From: Lactococcus protaetiae
Lineage (GTDB): Bacteria; Bacillota; Bacilli; Lactobacillales; Streptococcaceae
Length of the DNA: 64,000 bases
NCBI RefSeq assembly: GCF_006965445.1
Contig: NZ_CP041356.1
Coordinates: 868,001-932,000, forward strand
Reading direction: 5' to 3'
The notes below the pieces were generated by a model. It was not told where the DNA came from. It did no database searches and was given only the letters and a program-made list of their open reading frames with translations. This document shows positions 1 to 9,586 of the stretch, piece after piece. Positions within the stretch are counted from its first letter, which is position 1. The number at the start of each line of letters is the position of its first letter. The translations under genes and the position numbers were made by a program.

Positions 1-4
1 AGAT

Positions 5-1225
5 TTAATTCTTTGTTTTTTGTGTAATTTGACGATAAATGCAGTACCAGTAATCATTACGACGCCAAATGCTTGTGACGATAAAGTCATTATTATTATC
101 CCAATAATCATAGGTCAGGATAAAAGTTTTTTTACTGACTTGAGAGGTCTTATAGTGTTTTATAGCAAAATGTTGTGGTGCTGGCAATCCTGTCAGTAAA
201 TTTTTTTTATCAGTAGCACTTACAGTTGTTCCATCAGCAGTAATTTCTTTAAAATTTTTGTCTAAAAGTTGTTCCAAACTTTCCAAGTTTAAAACTTGCT
301 CTTCCTTTTCTAAAAGTTCAAGAGAGCGGCTGGCAAAATGCTCTTCTTCAGGTAGTTCAGCTGGTTCTACATGGACATCAACATCGTAAACACCAAAGTT
401 ATCAATAAGCATTGCCTCAATAAATTCGGTAGCTTCGTGGCTTTCAAATACACTCAAATCACGAGACATTTCAACGACAACATCAAGAAAAACATTGCTA
501 CCATAAGTTCGCCCACGCACCATTTTTACTCTTTTTACTTTTGGAACAAGGCTGATTGCTTCTTTATATTCTTCTACTAGGTTTTCGTCAAATCCGTCAG
601 AAAGGCTAAAGACAGAATCATGGAAAATATCATAAGCTGTCTTTAAAATAAAGCCACAAATGATGACTGCCATGAGGGTATCAAGCCATTCCCAACCGAT
701 AGAAGCAGCTACAATCGCAATCGCTGTTCCTACGGAAGTCACAGCATCTGACAAGTTATCCTTACTTGCAGCCATAAGTGCTTGAGAATTTGTCTTTTTT
801 GCCAAATCACGAGTATAAAAGAAAACACCAATCATAATGGCTGCTGAAATCAGACCAATCACTGCACCCAAAGGGTCAATAGCATGGCTTTTCCCAGAAA
901 TAATCGTCATCACTGTATCACGTAAGACTTCAAAACCAACAAAAAACATGATGAAACTAGAGATTAGACTAGCAATAGATTCAACTTTCCAGTGACCATA
1001 GACATGGTCATTATCAGCAGGAATACGAGCAATTCTGAGACCGATGAGAATGGCAATGTTTCCCAAGATGTCGGTCAAATTATTGAAACCATTGGCTTGA
1101 AGAGCGCTGGAGTGAACAATTGTCGCAAATGCAATCTGTCCAATAGACAAGATAATATACGCGAATATTGAAACCCAAACCCCTTTCTCAGCCAATTTTA
1201 AATTTTGTGTGCTTGAAGTTGACAT
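5..1225 (-). CDS. CDF-family metal cation efflux protein with extra C-terminal domain
   Basis: Cation diffusion facilitator, a proton-coupled exporter of divalent metals in the membrane (406 aa). Residues about 15-210 carry the membrane helices. The metal-site motifs NNLTD in helix 2 and DNLSD in helix 5 have Asn/Asp rather than His, as in manganese-type CDF proteins such as streptococcal MntE, so manganese is the likeliest substrate (inference). A cytoplasmic CDF domain follows (about 210-300). The last 100 residues, with aromatic strands such as TYDYWDNNND and SIWRRNDYWYCIYRQ, go beyond the usual CDF length and look like an NTF2/DUF4440-type domain. The start is supported by AGGAG six bases upstream. 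The gene is monocistronic, reading away from lmrR. The family is sure; the metal is not. Confidence 0.88.
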   Translation of the reverse strand: MSTSSTQNLKLAEKGVWVSIFAYIILSIGQIAFATIVHSSALQANGFNNLTDILGNIAILIGLRIARIPADNDHVYGHWKVESIASLISSFIMFFVGFEVLRDTVMTIISGKSHAIDPLGAVIGLISAAIMIGVFFYTRDLAKKTNSQALMAASKDNLSDAVTSVGTAIAIVAASIGWEWLDTLMAVIICGFILKTAYDIFHDSVFSLSDGFDENLVEEYKEAISLVPKVKRVKMVRGRTYGSNVFLDVVVEMSRDLSVFESHEATEFIEAMLIDNFGVYDVDVHVEPAELPEEEHFASRSLELLEKEEQVLNLESLEQLLDKNFKEITADGTTVSATDKKNLLTGLPAPQHFAIKHYKTSQVSKKTFILTYDYWDNNNDFIVTSIWRRNDYWYCIYRQITQKTKN

Positions 1226-1302
1226 TTAATTTCTCCTGATAGATTCGAGTGGAACAATTCAATAAAAAACAATACTCAAAAATATGATTTTTTCATCTCT
1301 CA

Positions 1303-1308
1303 ATTATA
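1303..1308 (-). promoter_or_regulatory. Extended -10 promoter of the CDF gene
   Basis: On the minus strand the sequence reads TGTTATAATTG, an extended -10 box (TGN-TATAAT) about 80 bases before the CDF start codon. No convincing -35 hexamer sits 17 bases upstream. Confidence 0.45.
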
Positions 1309-1381
1309 ACATTTTTAGATAAGACGTGTTTTGAAACTCGGTTATCTCAGCTAAATAAATGGCTAATCTAAAGTAAAATTA

Positions 1382-1562
1382 ATGAAGTCAAGACTTATTC
1401 AGTGGGAGTTTCATAAAACATTTGTCCATTTTCTCTAGCCGCTGAAGCGACTGATAAAAGGGCAACTCCCCACTGAATTTAGTCGGACGAAATTCAAAGC
1501 TTAGTGCTGCTTTATCTCCGACCTAAGAGGTCGGAGTATTAGCACACACTTGTTTTGATAAA
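1382..1562 (+). repeat. Family A mosaic repeat, copy 1 (full-length simple form)
   Basis: It starts with the self-complementary left end AAGTCAAGACTT. A hairpin follows (TTCAGTGGGAGTTT pairing with AACTCCCCACTGAA) whose apical part holds a TTTGTCCATTTTCTC cassette. Next comes the core GTCGGACGAAATTCAAAG, the CTCCGACC/GGTCGGAG hairpin and the right end TTAGCACACACTTG. It lies between divergent CDF and lmrR transcripts and ends 25 bases before the lmrR -35 box. Confidence 0.85.
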
Positions 1563-1586
1563 AAATACTTTTTTTAATAAAGTACC

Positions 1587-1615
1587 TTGACTTACACAGT
1601 AATATGAAGTAAAAT
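1587..1615 (+). promoter_or_regulatory. lmrR promoter
   Basis: TTGACT (1587-1592), a 17-base spacer and TAAAAT (1610-1615), about 128 bases before lmrR. LmrR represses its own gene in L. lactis, but I see no clean ATGT/ACAT palindrome here. Confidence 0.65.
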
Positions 1616-1742
1616 GTACTATGTTAAAAATAAAAATGACCAAATATTTCACGAGAGCTAGTCGGAGTATAAAATAAGATTTTATTTCCAAACTCGTCAG
1701 ATTACTTCAAGTAATACTTACCCTTATATAGAAAGGAAAAAG

Positions 1743-2078
1743 ATGGCTGAAATACCAAGAGAAATGTTACGTGCGCAAGCAAATGTGATATTGCTGAATG
1801 TTCTCGAACAAGGAGATAACTATGTTTACGGCATTATCAAGCAAGTCAGAGAAGCATCAAATGGAGAGTTTGAACTGAATGAAGCTACCCTCTATACCAT
1901 TTTCAGACGGCTTGAAAAAGATGGAATAATTACATCCTACTGGGGAGATGAAACTCAAGGCGGACGTAGAAAATACTATCGTTTGACTGACATAGGGCGT
2001 GAAAATATGCAACTTGCCTTTGAATCTTGGGCGAAAGTTGACCAAATTATTGAGAACATCAAAGCTAAAAATAATTAA
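1743..2078 (+). CDS. lmrR: PadR-family multidrug-responsive repressor LmrR
   Basis: Dimeric winged-helix repressor of the PadR family (111 aa). In L. lactis it binds hydrophobic drugs between two Trp side chains and releases the lmrCD promoter. The sequence closely follows L. lactis LmrR as I recall it: MLRAQANVILLNVL, NYVYGIIKQV, LNEATLYTIFRRLEKDGI and GGRRKYYRLTDIG. The drug-stacking Trp is retained in the C-terminal helix (FESWAKVD). The start has GAAAGGA upstream. The gene sits 1.5 kb before lmrCD with one DUF4097 gene between, which fits its role as local regulator. Confidence 0.93.
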   Translation: MAEIPREMLRAQANVILLNVLEQGDNYVYGIIKQVREASNGEFELNEATLYTIFRRLEKDGIITSYWGDETQGGRRKYYRLTDIGRENMQLAFESWAKVDQIIENIKAKNN

Positions 2079-2176
2079 GTCTGGAGTGTTAAAAAACTAG
2101 GCAGAAAGATAAAATACTAATTATGTAGATATTATCTGCTTTAAACAAATATTTCCACATCATAAGGAGGATTAAA

Positions 2177-3358
2177 ATGAGTGAAGCATTGAAAACTCGC
2201 TTAAATATGATTTTTGCTAACTATCCACGAATACCTGAAACAGAAGATCTTTACGATGAGGTACTCGCTAATCTTACGGACCATGTTGCAGACTATATTA
2301 CTGACGGGCTGACAGAAGATGAAGCAATAGAAAAAGCACTGACAGAACTGGGCGACCTGACAGAAGTCCTAGATGATATTGCTGTCAGCGAAGAACATTC
2401 ACTGACAGATTTGTCACGAGATTCTGTCAGTAATTACAATACTGACAGCTATTCAAGTCTGCCATTGGTGAATGAACAAGTATTTTCACCAGCAGATTTT
2501 GACCAAATTTCACTGATTTATCAGCAAGATAATGTTGATATTTTACCTTCTGAAGATGGTCAGTTGCATCTATTGGAGTTTATGAATACATGGAAAAGCG
2601 ATTATTTCGCACAAATCCAAAGTACAAAAAATCAGCTTCATATTCAATATGGAAAACGTCCAAAACTTTTTGGCAAACTTCTCCCTTTTCGTTCAAAAAT
2701 CGTTTTTCTTATACCGACAGATTATCAAAAAAATCTCAATCTCCAACTTGCTTCAGGAAATTTAATGATTAATCAGGTTAAACTTGAAACATTAAACATT
2801 GACTGTCGTTCAGGAAATTTCAAAGCAGAAAATCTCAAAGTACGAACTTTAAAAACAATACTTAATAGTGGAAATGGAAACTTTGAGCAAATTGAAAGCG
2901 AAAAAATAATGATTGAAGCCAAAAGTGGTAATCTAAATCTGAATAAAATTGATGCTTACCAAGCTGACGTCATGGCGATAAGTGGAAATATGCGTCTAAA
3001 TATTGCTGACATCTACACACTTAGAGCTAATGTAAAAAGTGGAAATTTAAAAGTTCAATCTTTGCAAACCAATACCGCAGAGCTTGCAGCCAAAAGTGGA
3101 AATGTAACAGTTGAAAGTGAACTTTTCACCCAGCTTAAAGTAACCGCAGCTAGTGGAAATGCTAAAGTTGTCGTAAGTGATGAAGCCATATTTAATTTTG
3201 ACCTCCGTTCAGGACATGGCAATACAAGACTCAGTCTTCCTAATATCAACTATACAGTCAAAACTCAATCTCATAAAGCAGGCTATAGCAATTCAGAATC
3301 AGAGCGCTTACTTTATATTGAAACAAATTCGGGAAATGCTACCGTTAAGACACTTTAA
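2177..3358 (+). CDS. DUF4097 beta-helix protein with N-terminal DUF1700/HAAS-like domain
   Basis: A 393-aa protein without an obvious signal peptide. Residues 1-75 form a helical acidic domain resembling the DUF1700/permease-prefix type (DHVADYITDGLTEDEAIEKAL). From about 195 to the end there are repeated strands with the recurring tripeptide SGN (SGNLMIN, SGNFKAE, SGNMRLN, SGNLKVQ, SGNVTVE, SGNAKVV), typical of the DUF4097 right-handed beta-helix. DUF4097 proteins such as enterococcal LiaX are tied to envelope and antibiotic stress. A near-perfect AAGGAGG precedes the start. The stretch 2300-2450 holds several TGTCAGT/ACTGACA words. The gene lies between lmrR and lmrC, so a role in drug or envelope response is plausible but inferred. 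Confidence 0.8.
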   Translation: MSEALKTRLNMIFANYPRIPETEDLYDEVLANLTDHVADYITDGLTEDEAIEKALTELGDLTEVLDDIAVSEEHSLTDLSRDSVSNYNTDSYSSLPLVNEQVFSPADFDQISLIYQQDNVDILPSEDGQLHLLEFMNTWKSDYFAQIQSTKNQLHIQYGKRPKLFGKLLPFRSKIVFLIPTDYQKNLNLQLASGNLMINQVKLETLNIDCRSGNFKAENLKVRTLKTILNSGNGNFEQIESEKIMIEAKSGNLNLNKIDAYQADVMAISGNMRLNIADIYTLRANVKSGNLKVQSLQTNTAELAAKSGNVTVESELFTQLKVTAASGNAKVVVSDEAIFNFDLRSGHGNTRLSLPNINYTVKTQSHKAGYSNSESERLLYIETNSGNATVKTL

Positions 3359-3428
3359 AAGGAAACAGTATTTTCAATTAGGAAGTGATAAATCATTGAC
3401 ATAAAAGTCAAAATGAGCTAAAATAAGT

Positions 3429-3458
3429 TTGTTAGTTTTTGATTTTAAAAACTAACAA
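3429..3458 (+). other. AT-rich 12-bp hairpin after the DUF4097 gene
   Basis: TTGTTAGTTTTT pairs with AAAAACTAACAA around a six-base loop. No clear U-run follows, so this may be a weak terminator or an operator ahead of the lmrC promoter. Confidence 0.45.
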
Positions 3459-3487
3459 TAATGTTTAATGGTATTAGCAATTATTGC

Positions 3488-3598
3488 TTGTTTACTAAAA
3501 AAAATAATGTTATAATAATTTGCTTAAAAAATTTCGTTGACATCATTTTGATTTTAAAATGAAATTAAAATTTAAACTAAGTGAATGTATTTTTACAT
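3488..3598 (+). promoter_or_regulatory. lmrCD promoter and candidate LmrR operator
   Basis: TTGTTT (3488-3493), a 17-base spacer and TATAAT (3511-3516), with an extended TGT before the -10. Downstream at 3585-3598 lies the palindrome ATGTATTTTTACAT, an ATGT-N6-ACAT arrangement like PadR-family operators. A TTGACA at 3537 has only a poor -10 partner. Use of the palindrome by LmrR is an inference. Confidence 0.55.
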
Positions 3599-3621
3599 TT
3601 TTACCTCTAGAAAGGAATTTT

Positions 3622-5361
3622 ATGATATTCAAATCTATCATGAAACATAAATGGGTTGCAATTTTTTCTATCCTATCAACCTTTATTTATGCAGGAGTTC
3701 AGCTTTATCAACCCCAAATCATGAAACACATCATGACAGTAATGTCGTCTACGACTTATACTCGTCATCAAATGGCTGACAAAATCTCAGGCTATGGGAT
3801 TGAACTTCTTGTAGTTGCAGGGATTGGGATTATAGGGGCGATTGCTAGTACCCTTAGTGCTGCACGTATTGCCCAAGAAATTGGTGCAGACGTTCGTGAA
3901 GCAACGTACAAAAAAATCAATACTTTCTCCTATGAAAACGTTGAAAATTTTAATGCAGGAAACCTCGTTGTTCGTATGACAAATGACGTCACACAAGTTC
4001 AAAACTTGATGATGATGGTTTTCCAGATTTTGATGCGTATTCCTGTGCTTTTAATTGGTGCAGTCATCCTCTCAATTACAACACTTCCAAGACTTTGGTG
4101 GATTACCGTCCTTTTAATTGTTCTTATTGTTTTGGTTACCGCTGTTTTGATGGGACGCATGGGTCCTCATTTCATGGCTTTCCAAAAATTAATGGACCGT
4201 ATCAATGCTATCGCTAAACAAAATTTACGTGGTTCACGTGTCGTGAAATCATTTGTCCAAGAACAAAATCAAATTGAAGAATTTGATAAAACATCTGATG
4301 AACTCTACGACCATAACTGGGCTGTTGGTAAACTTTTCTCAGCGATGATTCCACTTTTCACTATTATTGCACAAGGTGCGATTTGGCTTGCTATTTACGT
4401 AGTATCTACATTTGTTACAGACTCAACAAAAGTCGCTCAAAACAGTATCGGTGGTATTGCTACTTTCATGACTTACATGGGAATGATTATGTTCGCGATT
4501 ATCATGGGTGGTATGATTTCAATGTTTGCCTCACGTGGTATGGTTTCCATTGGTCGTATCAATGAAGTGCTGAATACAGAGCCAGCGATGAAATTTGATG
4601 AAAATGCAAAAGATGAAGAACTCACAGGTTCTGTTAAGTTTGAGCACGTTTCATTTAGCTATCCTAATGATAAAGAACCAACACTTAAAGATATTAATTT
4701 TGAAGTTAAACCAGGTCAAATGGTTGGGATTGTCGGTGCGACAGGTGCAGGTAAATCAACACTTGCTCAACTTATCCCTCGACTTTTTGATCCGACAGAG
4801 GGTACCGTTTCTGTTGGTGGCAAAGACCTCAAAACAGTCAGTCGTGGCACATTGAAAAAAAATATTTCAATTGTTCTGCAAAAAGCTATTCTCTTCTCAG
4901 GAACGATTGCAGGTAATATCAAGCAAGGTAAAGCCGATGCAACTCATGAGGAAATGACTCGCGCAGCCCGCATTGCTCAAGCTGCAGAATTTATAGAAAC
5001 TAAAGACGGACAATATGAATCTATCGTTGAAGAACGCGGGAACAACTTCTCAGGTGGACAAAAACAACGGATGTCTATCACACGTGGTGTTGTTAAAAAT
5101 CCGAACGTCTTGATTTTGGACGATTCAACTTCTGCGCTTGATGCTAAATCAGAAAAGCTCGTTCAAGAAGCTCTGAATAATGAACTCCAAGATACCACAA
5201 CGATTATCATTGCCCAAAAGATTTCTTCAGTTGTTCATGCGGATAATATCCTCGTTCTTGACCAAGGAAAATTGGTCGGTCAGGGAACTCACCATGAGTT
5301 AGTAGCAAACAATGCTATTTATCAAGAAATCTATGAAACACAGAAAGCACAGGAGGACTAA
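3622..5361 (+). CDS. lmrC: Heterodimeric multidrug ABC exporter subunit LmrC (degenerate catalytic site)
   Basis: One half of the LmrCD multidrug exporter, with six membrane helices followed by an ATPase domain. I place the start at 3622 (MIFKSIMKHKW), 579 aa, because AGAAAGGA precedes it; an in-frame ATG at 3559 lacks a ribosome site. Walker A is GATGAGKS, the signature NFSGGQKQR. Walker B reads LILDDSTS, with Asp in place of the catalytic Glu, and the switch loop reads IIAQK, with Gln in place of His. Such a degenerate site is the established hallmark of LmrC in the L. lactis pair. The gene overlaps the ribosome site of lmrD and is certainly co-transcribed with it. Confidence 0.93.
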   Translation: MIFKSIMKHKWVAIFSILSTFIYAGVQLYQPQIMKHIMTVMSSTTYTRHQMADKISGYGIELLVVAGIGIIGAIASTLSAARIAQEIGADVREATYKKINTFSYENVENFNAGNLVVRMTNDVTQVQNLMMMVFQILMRIPVLLIGAVILSITTLPRLWWITVLLIVLIVLVTAVLMGRMGPHFMAFQKLMDRINAIAKQNLRGSRVVKSFVQEQNQIEEFDKTSDELYDHNWAVGKLFSAMIPLFTIIAQGAIWLAIYVVSTFVTDSTKVAQNSIGGIATFMTYMGMIMFAIIMGGMISMFASRGMVSIGRINEVLNTEPAMKFDENAKDEELTGSVKFEHVSFSYPNDKEPTLKDINFEVKPGQMVGIVGATGAGKSTLAQLIPRLFDPTEGTVSVGGKDLKTVSRGTLKKNISIVLQKAILFSGTIAGNIKQGKADATHEEMTRAARIAQAAEFIETKDGQYESIVEERGNNFSGGQKQRMSITRGVVKNPNVLILDDSTSALDAKSEKLVQEALNNELQDTTTIIIAQKISSVVHADNILVLDQGKLVGQGTHHELVANNAIYQEIYETQKAQED

Positions 5362-5364
5362 GAC

Positions 5365-7491
5365 ATGGAAAACACCAAGACAACAAAGAAAATGTCTGAC
5401 ACCACTCGTGCCATTCGCTTTTTCTACCTTTACCTCAAAAAATATAAACTTCAATTCTTTGTTATTATGATTTTTATCATTTTAGCAACTTGGCTTCAAG
5501 TTGTTGCACCCTCTCTCTTAGGTGATGCAATCACAAACTTGACAAAATATGTTACAGATTTCTTTACACATCAACACGCAGGAGATGCGATTGAAGGCTT
5601 GAAGAAAATCGCAGCTTACTCTACTCAAGCGCAAGACTCGCTCCAACAAATTGCACAACAACTTTCGGCTGCAACTGGTCATACGGTGGATTGGCATAGC
5701 TTGACTTCTGCAAATGTTCCAGCGGCTGTCACTTCACACCTACCTAGTGGGACAACGATTGATAGCTTGCAACAAATGGCAAGTATGCCATCTCATTGGA
5801 ACCAACTGACAACTAGCAATGTTCCAGCGGCGATTGCAGATAATCTGAAATCAAGCGGTACCTCACTGAGTCAGCTGATTTCAGTAGCACATTCACACGC
5901 AGCAAGCACAACGACCTTCATGAAAGGGATGTGGCAATTGCTTGCGGTTTATATCGCAACAGGTGTATCAATGTTGATTTACACTCTGCTCTTTAGCCGT
6001 ATCGTTGCTCATTCAACAAACCGTATGCGTAAAGGGCTGTTCGGTAAGCTTGAACGCTTGACGATTTCATATTTTGATCGTCATCAAGATGGGGATATCC
6101 TCGCACGTTTCACATCTGACTTGGATAATATCCAAAATACACTTAATCAAGCGCTTGTTTCTGTCGTCAGCAACGCAGCAGTATTCATCGGAGTTATTCT
6201 CCAAATTTTCAACAAAAATATAACTTTTGCTTGGCTGACTGTTGCGGCATCTCCAGTAGCTATTTTGTCCGCTATTGTCATTATTCGTCAATCGAAAAAA
6301 GCAACAGACAAACAACAAGAAGAAGTTTCACAACTTAATGCCTATATGGACGAAAAGATTTCAGGTCAAAAAGAAATCATTGTTGAAGGCTTGCAAGAAG
6401 ACTCAATCAATGGTTTCTTGGAACACAATGAAAATGTTAAGAAACGGACCTTCGCTGCTCAAGCGTGGTCTGGTATGATTTTCCCATTGATGAATGGTTT
6501 CCAACTTTTGAGTATCGCGATTGTCATCTTTGGTGGGACGGCTTATGTCCTCAACGACAATAGCATGACTATCGCCACAGGTCTTGGTTTGATGGTTGCC
6601 TTTGTTCAGTATGTGCAAACTTACTACAATCCAATTATGCAGATTTCATCAAACTTTGGACAACTTCAACTTGCCATTACAGGTGCAACGCGTCTGAATG
6701 TCATGTTTGATGAACCTGAAGAAGTTCGCCCAGAAAATGGTGTTAAGTTTGAAAACATTAAAGAAGGCGTTCAAATCGAAAAACTTGACTTTGAATATCT
6801 TCCAGGAAAACCAATCCTGAAAAATGTAAACATTGATGTGAAAAAAGGTCAAATGGTTGCACTCGTTGGTCCTACTGGTTCAGGTAAGACAACAGTTATG
6901 AACTTGATGAATCGCTTCTATGATGTTAATGGTGGTTCTATCAAGTTTGATGGTACAGATATCCGTGAATTCGATCTTGACAGCTTGCGGAGTAAAGTCG
7001 GTATCGTCTTGCAAGAGTCTGTCCTCTTTGATGGTACGATTGCAGATAACATCAAGTTTGGTAAACCAAATGCGACGCAAGAAGAAATCGAGACAGTTGC
7101 AAAAACAACACACATTCATGAATTCATCGAAAGCTTGCCTGATAAATATGAAACACACGTGAACGATGATGAGTCAGTCTTCTCTGTTGGACAAAAACAA
7201 CAAATCTCCATTGCGCGTACCATTTTGACAAATCCAGAATTACTTATTCTTGACGAAGCAACATCAAACGTTGATACCGTCACAGAACAACAAATTCAAT
7301 GGGCTATGGAAGCTGCGATTGCAGGACGGACATCATTTGTCATTGCCCACCGTTTGAAAACAATCCTTAATGCAGACAAAATCGTTGTCCTTAAAGATGG
7401 TCAGGTTATCGAAGAAGGCAACCACCACGAACTCGTGGCACAAGGTGGCTTCTACGCTGAACTTTATCATAATCAGTTTGTCTTTGAATAA
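5365..7491 (+). CDS. lmrD: Heterodimeric multidrug ABC exporter subunit LmrD
   Basis: Partner of LmrC (708 aa). Walker [10 protein letters not shown] (about residue 501), Walker B LILDEATS with the catalytic Glu, and switch His in VIAHRL are intact. The signature is altered to FSVGQKQQ, complementary to the defects in LmrC, as expected for a heterodimeric exporter. AGGAGG lies at the end of lmrC, 3 bases before its stop. Between the first two membrane helices (about residues 60-190) is a long, probably extracellular insert containing an imperfect internal duplication: W-x2-LTSANVPAA near 110 and W-x2-LTTSNVPAA near 145. This makes the protein longer than L. lactis LmrD (about 664 aa, from memory). 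Confidence 0.93.
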   Translation: MENTKTTKKMSDTTRAIRFFYLYLKKYKLQFFVIMIFIILATWLQVVAPSLLGDAITNLTKYVTDFFTHQHAGDAIEGLKKIAAYSTQAQDSLQQIAQQLSAATGHTVDWHSLTSANVPAAVTSHLPSGTTIDSLQQMASMPSHWNQLTTSNVPAAIADNLKSSGTSLSQLISVAHSHAASTTTFMKGMWQLLAVYIATGVSMLIYTLLFSRIVAHSTNRMRKGLFGKLERLTISYFDRHQDGDILARFTSDLDNIQNTLNQALVSVVSNAAVFIGVILQIFNKNITFAWLTVAASPVAILSAIVIIRQSKKATDKQQEEVSQLNAYMDEKISGQKEIIVEGLQEDSINGFLEHNENVKKRTFAAQAWSGMIFPLMNGFQLLSIAIVIFGGTAYVLNDNSMTIATGLGLMVAFVQYVQTYYNPIMQISSNFGQLQLAITGATRLNVMFDEPEEVRPENGVKFENIKEGVQIEKLDFEYLPGKPILKNVNIDVKKGQMVALVGPTGSGKTTVMNLMNRFYDVNGGSIKFDGTDIREFDLDSLRSKVGIVLQESVLFDGTIADNIKFGKPNATQEEIETVAKTTHIHEFIESLPDKYETHVNDDESVFSVGQKQQISIARTILTNPELLILDEATSNVDTVTEQQIQWAMEAAIAGRTSFVIAHRLKTILNADKIVVLKDGQVIEEGNHHELVAQGGFYAELYHNQFVFE

Positions 7492-7510
7492 AACTAAGCC
7501 AATATAAATA

Positions 7511-7543
7511 AAACTTCTACCTAAATTTAGGTGAAGTTTTTTT
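7511..7543 (+). terminator. Rho-independent terminator of lmrCD
   Basis: AACTTC and ACCTAAA pair with TTTAGGT and GAAGTT, followed by eight T. Confidence 0.85.
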
Positions 7544-7658
7544 GTATGAACAAGTCTATGAAAAATTTGCAGAAAATGATAAAATAGAGAGCGGTGTTTT
7601 GATTGAGCAAGAACTGAACAATCAAACATGAATAAATGAAAAGTGATTTTTAATAAAA

Positions 7659-8924
7659 ATGAAAAAAATAGTCATCAATGGTGGAAAGCGTATTTCTGGA
7701 AAAATTTCAATTTCTGGAGCTAAAAATTCAGTGGTTGCATTGATTCCAGCAACAATCTTGGCGAATGATATTGTTACTCTTGAGGGAGTACCAGATATTT
7801 CAGATGTTACTAGTCTAGTTGAGATTATGGAAATTATGGGTGCAAAAATAGAGCGTAATTTACAAGAAGGAAAACTCGTAATTGATACACGCTCTGTTGT
7901 TTCACGCCCGCTACCTTATGGTAAGATAAATTCATTACGTGCATCTTATTATTTTAATGGTGCGTTGTTGGGACGTTTTGGTAAAGCGACAGTTGGACTT
8001 CCTGGAGGCTGTGATTTAGGTCCACGTCCGATTGATCTGCATATTAAAGCTTTTGAAGCACTAGGCGCGGAATTTTCATATCTTGAAGATGCGATGCACT
8101 TAGAGCAAAAGTTGAATCATCTGCATGGAACGACAATCTATATGGATATGGTATCTGTTGGAGCAACGATAAATACAATGCTTGCCGCAAGCAGAGCAGA
8201 AGGAATAACAATTATCGAAAATGCTGCTCGTGAACCAGAGATTATTGATGTAGCTACCTTACTCAATAATATGGGAGCAAAAGTTCGAGGGGCAGGAACG
8301 GATGTTATCCGTATCACCGGTACAGGAGAAATGCATGGAGCTCGTCATACAGTAATTCCTGATCGTATTGAAGCTGGGACTTACTTGGCGCTTGCAGCGG
8401 CAATGGGCGATGGTGTTATCGTTGAGAACGTAATTTACGAACACTTAGAATCTTTCATTGCGAAACTTGAAGAAATGGGTGTTCACATGACAATTCGTGA
8501 GGACAGCATTGAGGTTCATAAATCTGAAAATCTTAAAGCAGTTAACATTAAAACTGTTCCTTATCCGGGCTTTGCTACAGATTTGCAACAACCTATTACC
8601 CCACTTTTGCTTAAAGCGGAGGGGCGTGGCTGGATTATGGATACCATTTATGAAAAGCGGATTAACCATGTTCCAGAACTTGCTCGTATGGGAGCTGACA
8701 TTTCAATATTAGATGATAGAATTATCTATGAATCTCCCAATAGCTTGGTAGGGAGTTGCGTTAAAGCAACAGATCTTCGAGCTGGTGCGGCTCTAGTTCT
8801 TGCTGGTGTTATTGCAAATGGAAAGACAGAAATCTCAAATATTGAGTTTATTTTGAGAGGTTATGACCATATTATTGAAAAACTGACTTCTGTCGGTGTT
8901 GATATTAAACTTATTGAAGCGTGA
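7659..8924 (+). CDS. murA: UDP-N-acetylglucosamine 1-carboxyvinyltransferase
   Basis: First committed enzyme of peptidoglycan synthesis: it transfers enolpyruvate from PEP to UDP-GlcNAc and is the fosfomycin target (421 aa, cytoplasmic). The substrate Lys-Asn pair is in [13 protein letters not shown]. The catalytic Cys118 lies in [18 protein letters not shown], so the enzyme should be fosfomycin-sensitive. The [12 protein letters not shown] segment resembles the MurZ/MurA2 paralogue of Firmicutes more than MurA1; that assignment is by memory. The Shine-Dalgarno sequence is weak (GAAAAG). Followed after 43 bases by ydbC, probably as an operon. Confidence 0.93.
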   Translation: MKKIVINGGKRISGKISISGAKNSVVALIPATILANDIVTLEGVPDISDVTSLVEIMEIMGAKIERNLQEGKLVIDTRSVVSRPLPYGKINSLRASYYFNGALLGRFGKATVGLPGGCDLGPRPIDLHIKAFEALGAEFSYLEDAMHLEQKLNHLHGTTIYMDMVSVGATINTMLAASRAEGITIIENAAREPEIIDVATLLNNMGAKVRGAGTDVIRITGTGEMHGARHTVIPDRIEAGTYLALAAAMGDGVIVENVIYEHLESFIAKLEEMGVHMTIREDSIEVHKSENLKAVNIKTVPYPGFATDLQQPITPLLLKAEGRGWIMDTIYEKRINHVPELARMGADISILDDRIIYESPNSLVGSCVKATDLRAGAALVLAGVIANGKTEISNIEFILRGYDHIIEKLTSVGVDIKLIEA

Positions 8925-8967
8925 CTATTTTCCAGATTTTTCGTATAAATAAGAGGAGGAAAAACAA

Positions 8968-9186
8968 ATGGCAGATAAATTGAAATTTGAGATTGTCGAA
9001 GAGCTGATTGTGTTGTCTGAAAATGCAAAAGGTTGGCGCAAAGAGCTTAATCGTGTCTCTTGGAATGATGCGGAACCAAAATATGATATTCGCACTTGGT
9101 CACCTGACCACGAAAAAATGGGTAAAGGAATTACTTTGTCCGAAGAAGAATTTGGTGTTCTTTTAAAAGAACTAGGAAATAAATAA
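8968..9186 (+). CDS. ydbC: PC4/YdbC-family single-stranded DNA-binding protein
   Basis: A 72-aa protein of the YdbC/PC4 family, related to the eukaryotic transcription coactivator PC4, which binds single-stranded DNA as a dimer. Visible features are ELIVLSENAKGWRKELNRVSWN and YDIRTWSPDHEKMGKGITLSEEE, matching L. lactis YdbC from memory. A strong AGAGGAGG precedes the start. It lies 43 bases after murA and is closed by a terminator. Confidence 0.88.
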   Translation: MADKLKFEIVEELIVLSENAKGWRKELNRVSWNDAEPKYDIRTWSPDHEKMGKGITLSEEEFGVLLKELGNK

Positions 9187-9187
9187 G

Positions 9188-9220
9188 AAAAGTCCAGCAT
9201 ATTAGCTGAACTTTTTTATT
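9188..9220. terminator. Terminator shared by ydbC and the convergent DUF3397 gene
   Basis: AAAAGT-CCAGC pairs with GCTGA-ACTTTT, with a T-run on the plus strand and an A-run on the other side, so it can serve both convergent transcripts. Confidence 0.75.
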
Positions 9221-9223
9221 TAC

Positions 9224-9580
9224 TTAATGGACAAAGACCATCACAACAACACCGATGTAGATGATAAAAGTAATGAAAAATGTTATACGCCACCAAAGCT
9301 TTAAGAAGCGACGATAAGTAAAGTGCTTATAGTAGAATAAATCAAGTAAGAGTAAAACAAGTGCTAATCCTGAGATGATAAGCAGATAGTAAGGAAGAAC
9401 GCTGATACTTGTCGCATTTTTTGAGAAAATCTGCATACCTAAAATCAGAAAAATCGTAAAGACATCTGGAATTTTGAGTTTGCGATTGGTAATGTGACGT
9501 AATTTGAAAAACTTGAAAATAAACACGAGCGCTATAAATACAATTAAAGGATAAAGCGCGATAAGGACTTTAGTAAACAT
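9224..9580 (-). CDS. DUF3397 family membrane protein
   Basis: Small membrane protein (118 aa) with four predicted helices and the central KIPDVFTIFLILG motif typical of DUF3397, found in lactobacilli and lactococci. Function unknown. There is no Shine-Dalgarno sequence. A consensus promoter lies inside the end of bioY and its -10 box ends six bases before the ATG, so the transcript probably begins at the start codon. Confidence 0.75.
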   Translation of the reverse strand: MFTKVLIALYPLIVFIALVFIFKFFKLRHITNRKLKIPDVFTIFLILGMQIFSKNATSISVLPYYLLIISGLALVLLLLDLFYYKHFTYRRFLKLWWRITFFITFIIYIGVVVMVFVH

Positions 9581-9586
9581 AGGTTA

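Noticed and set aside
3559..3621. Upstream ATG adding 21 residues to LmrC
   Set aside because: It would cover the candidate operator and lacks a ribosome site; the ATG at 3622 has one.
7533..7631. Short coding-like frame before murA (YEQVYEKFAENDKIESG...)
   Set aside because: Only about 30 codons, no ATG or ribosome site, and it begins inside the lmrD terminator. It could be a gene remnant but is unsupported.
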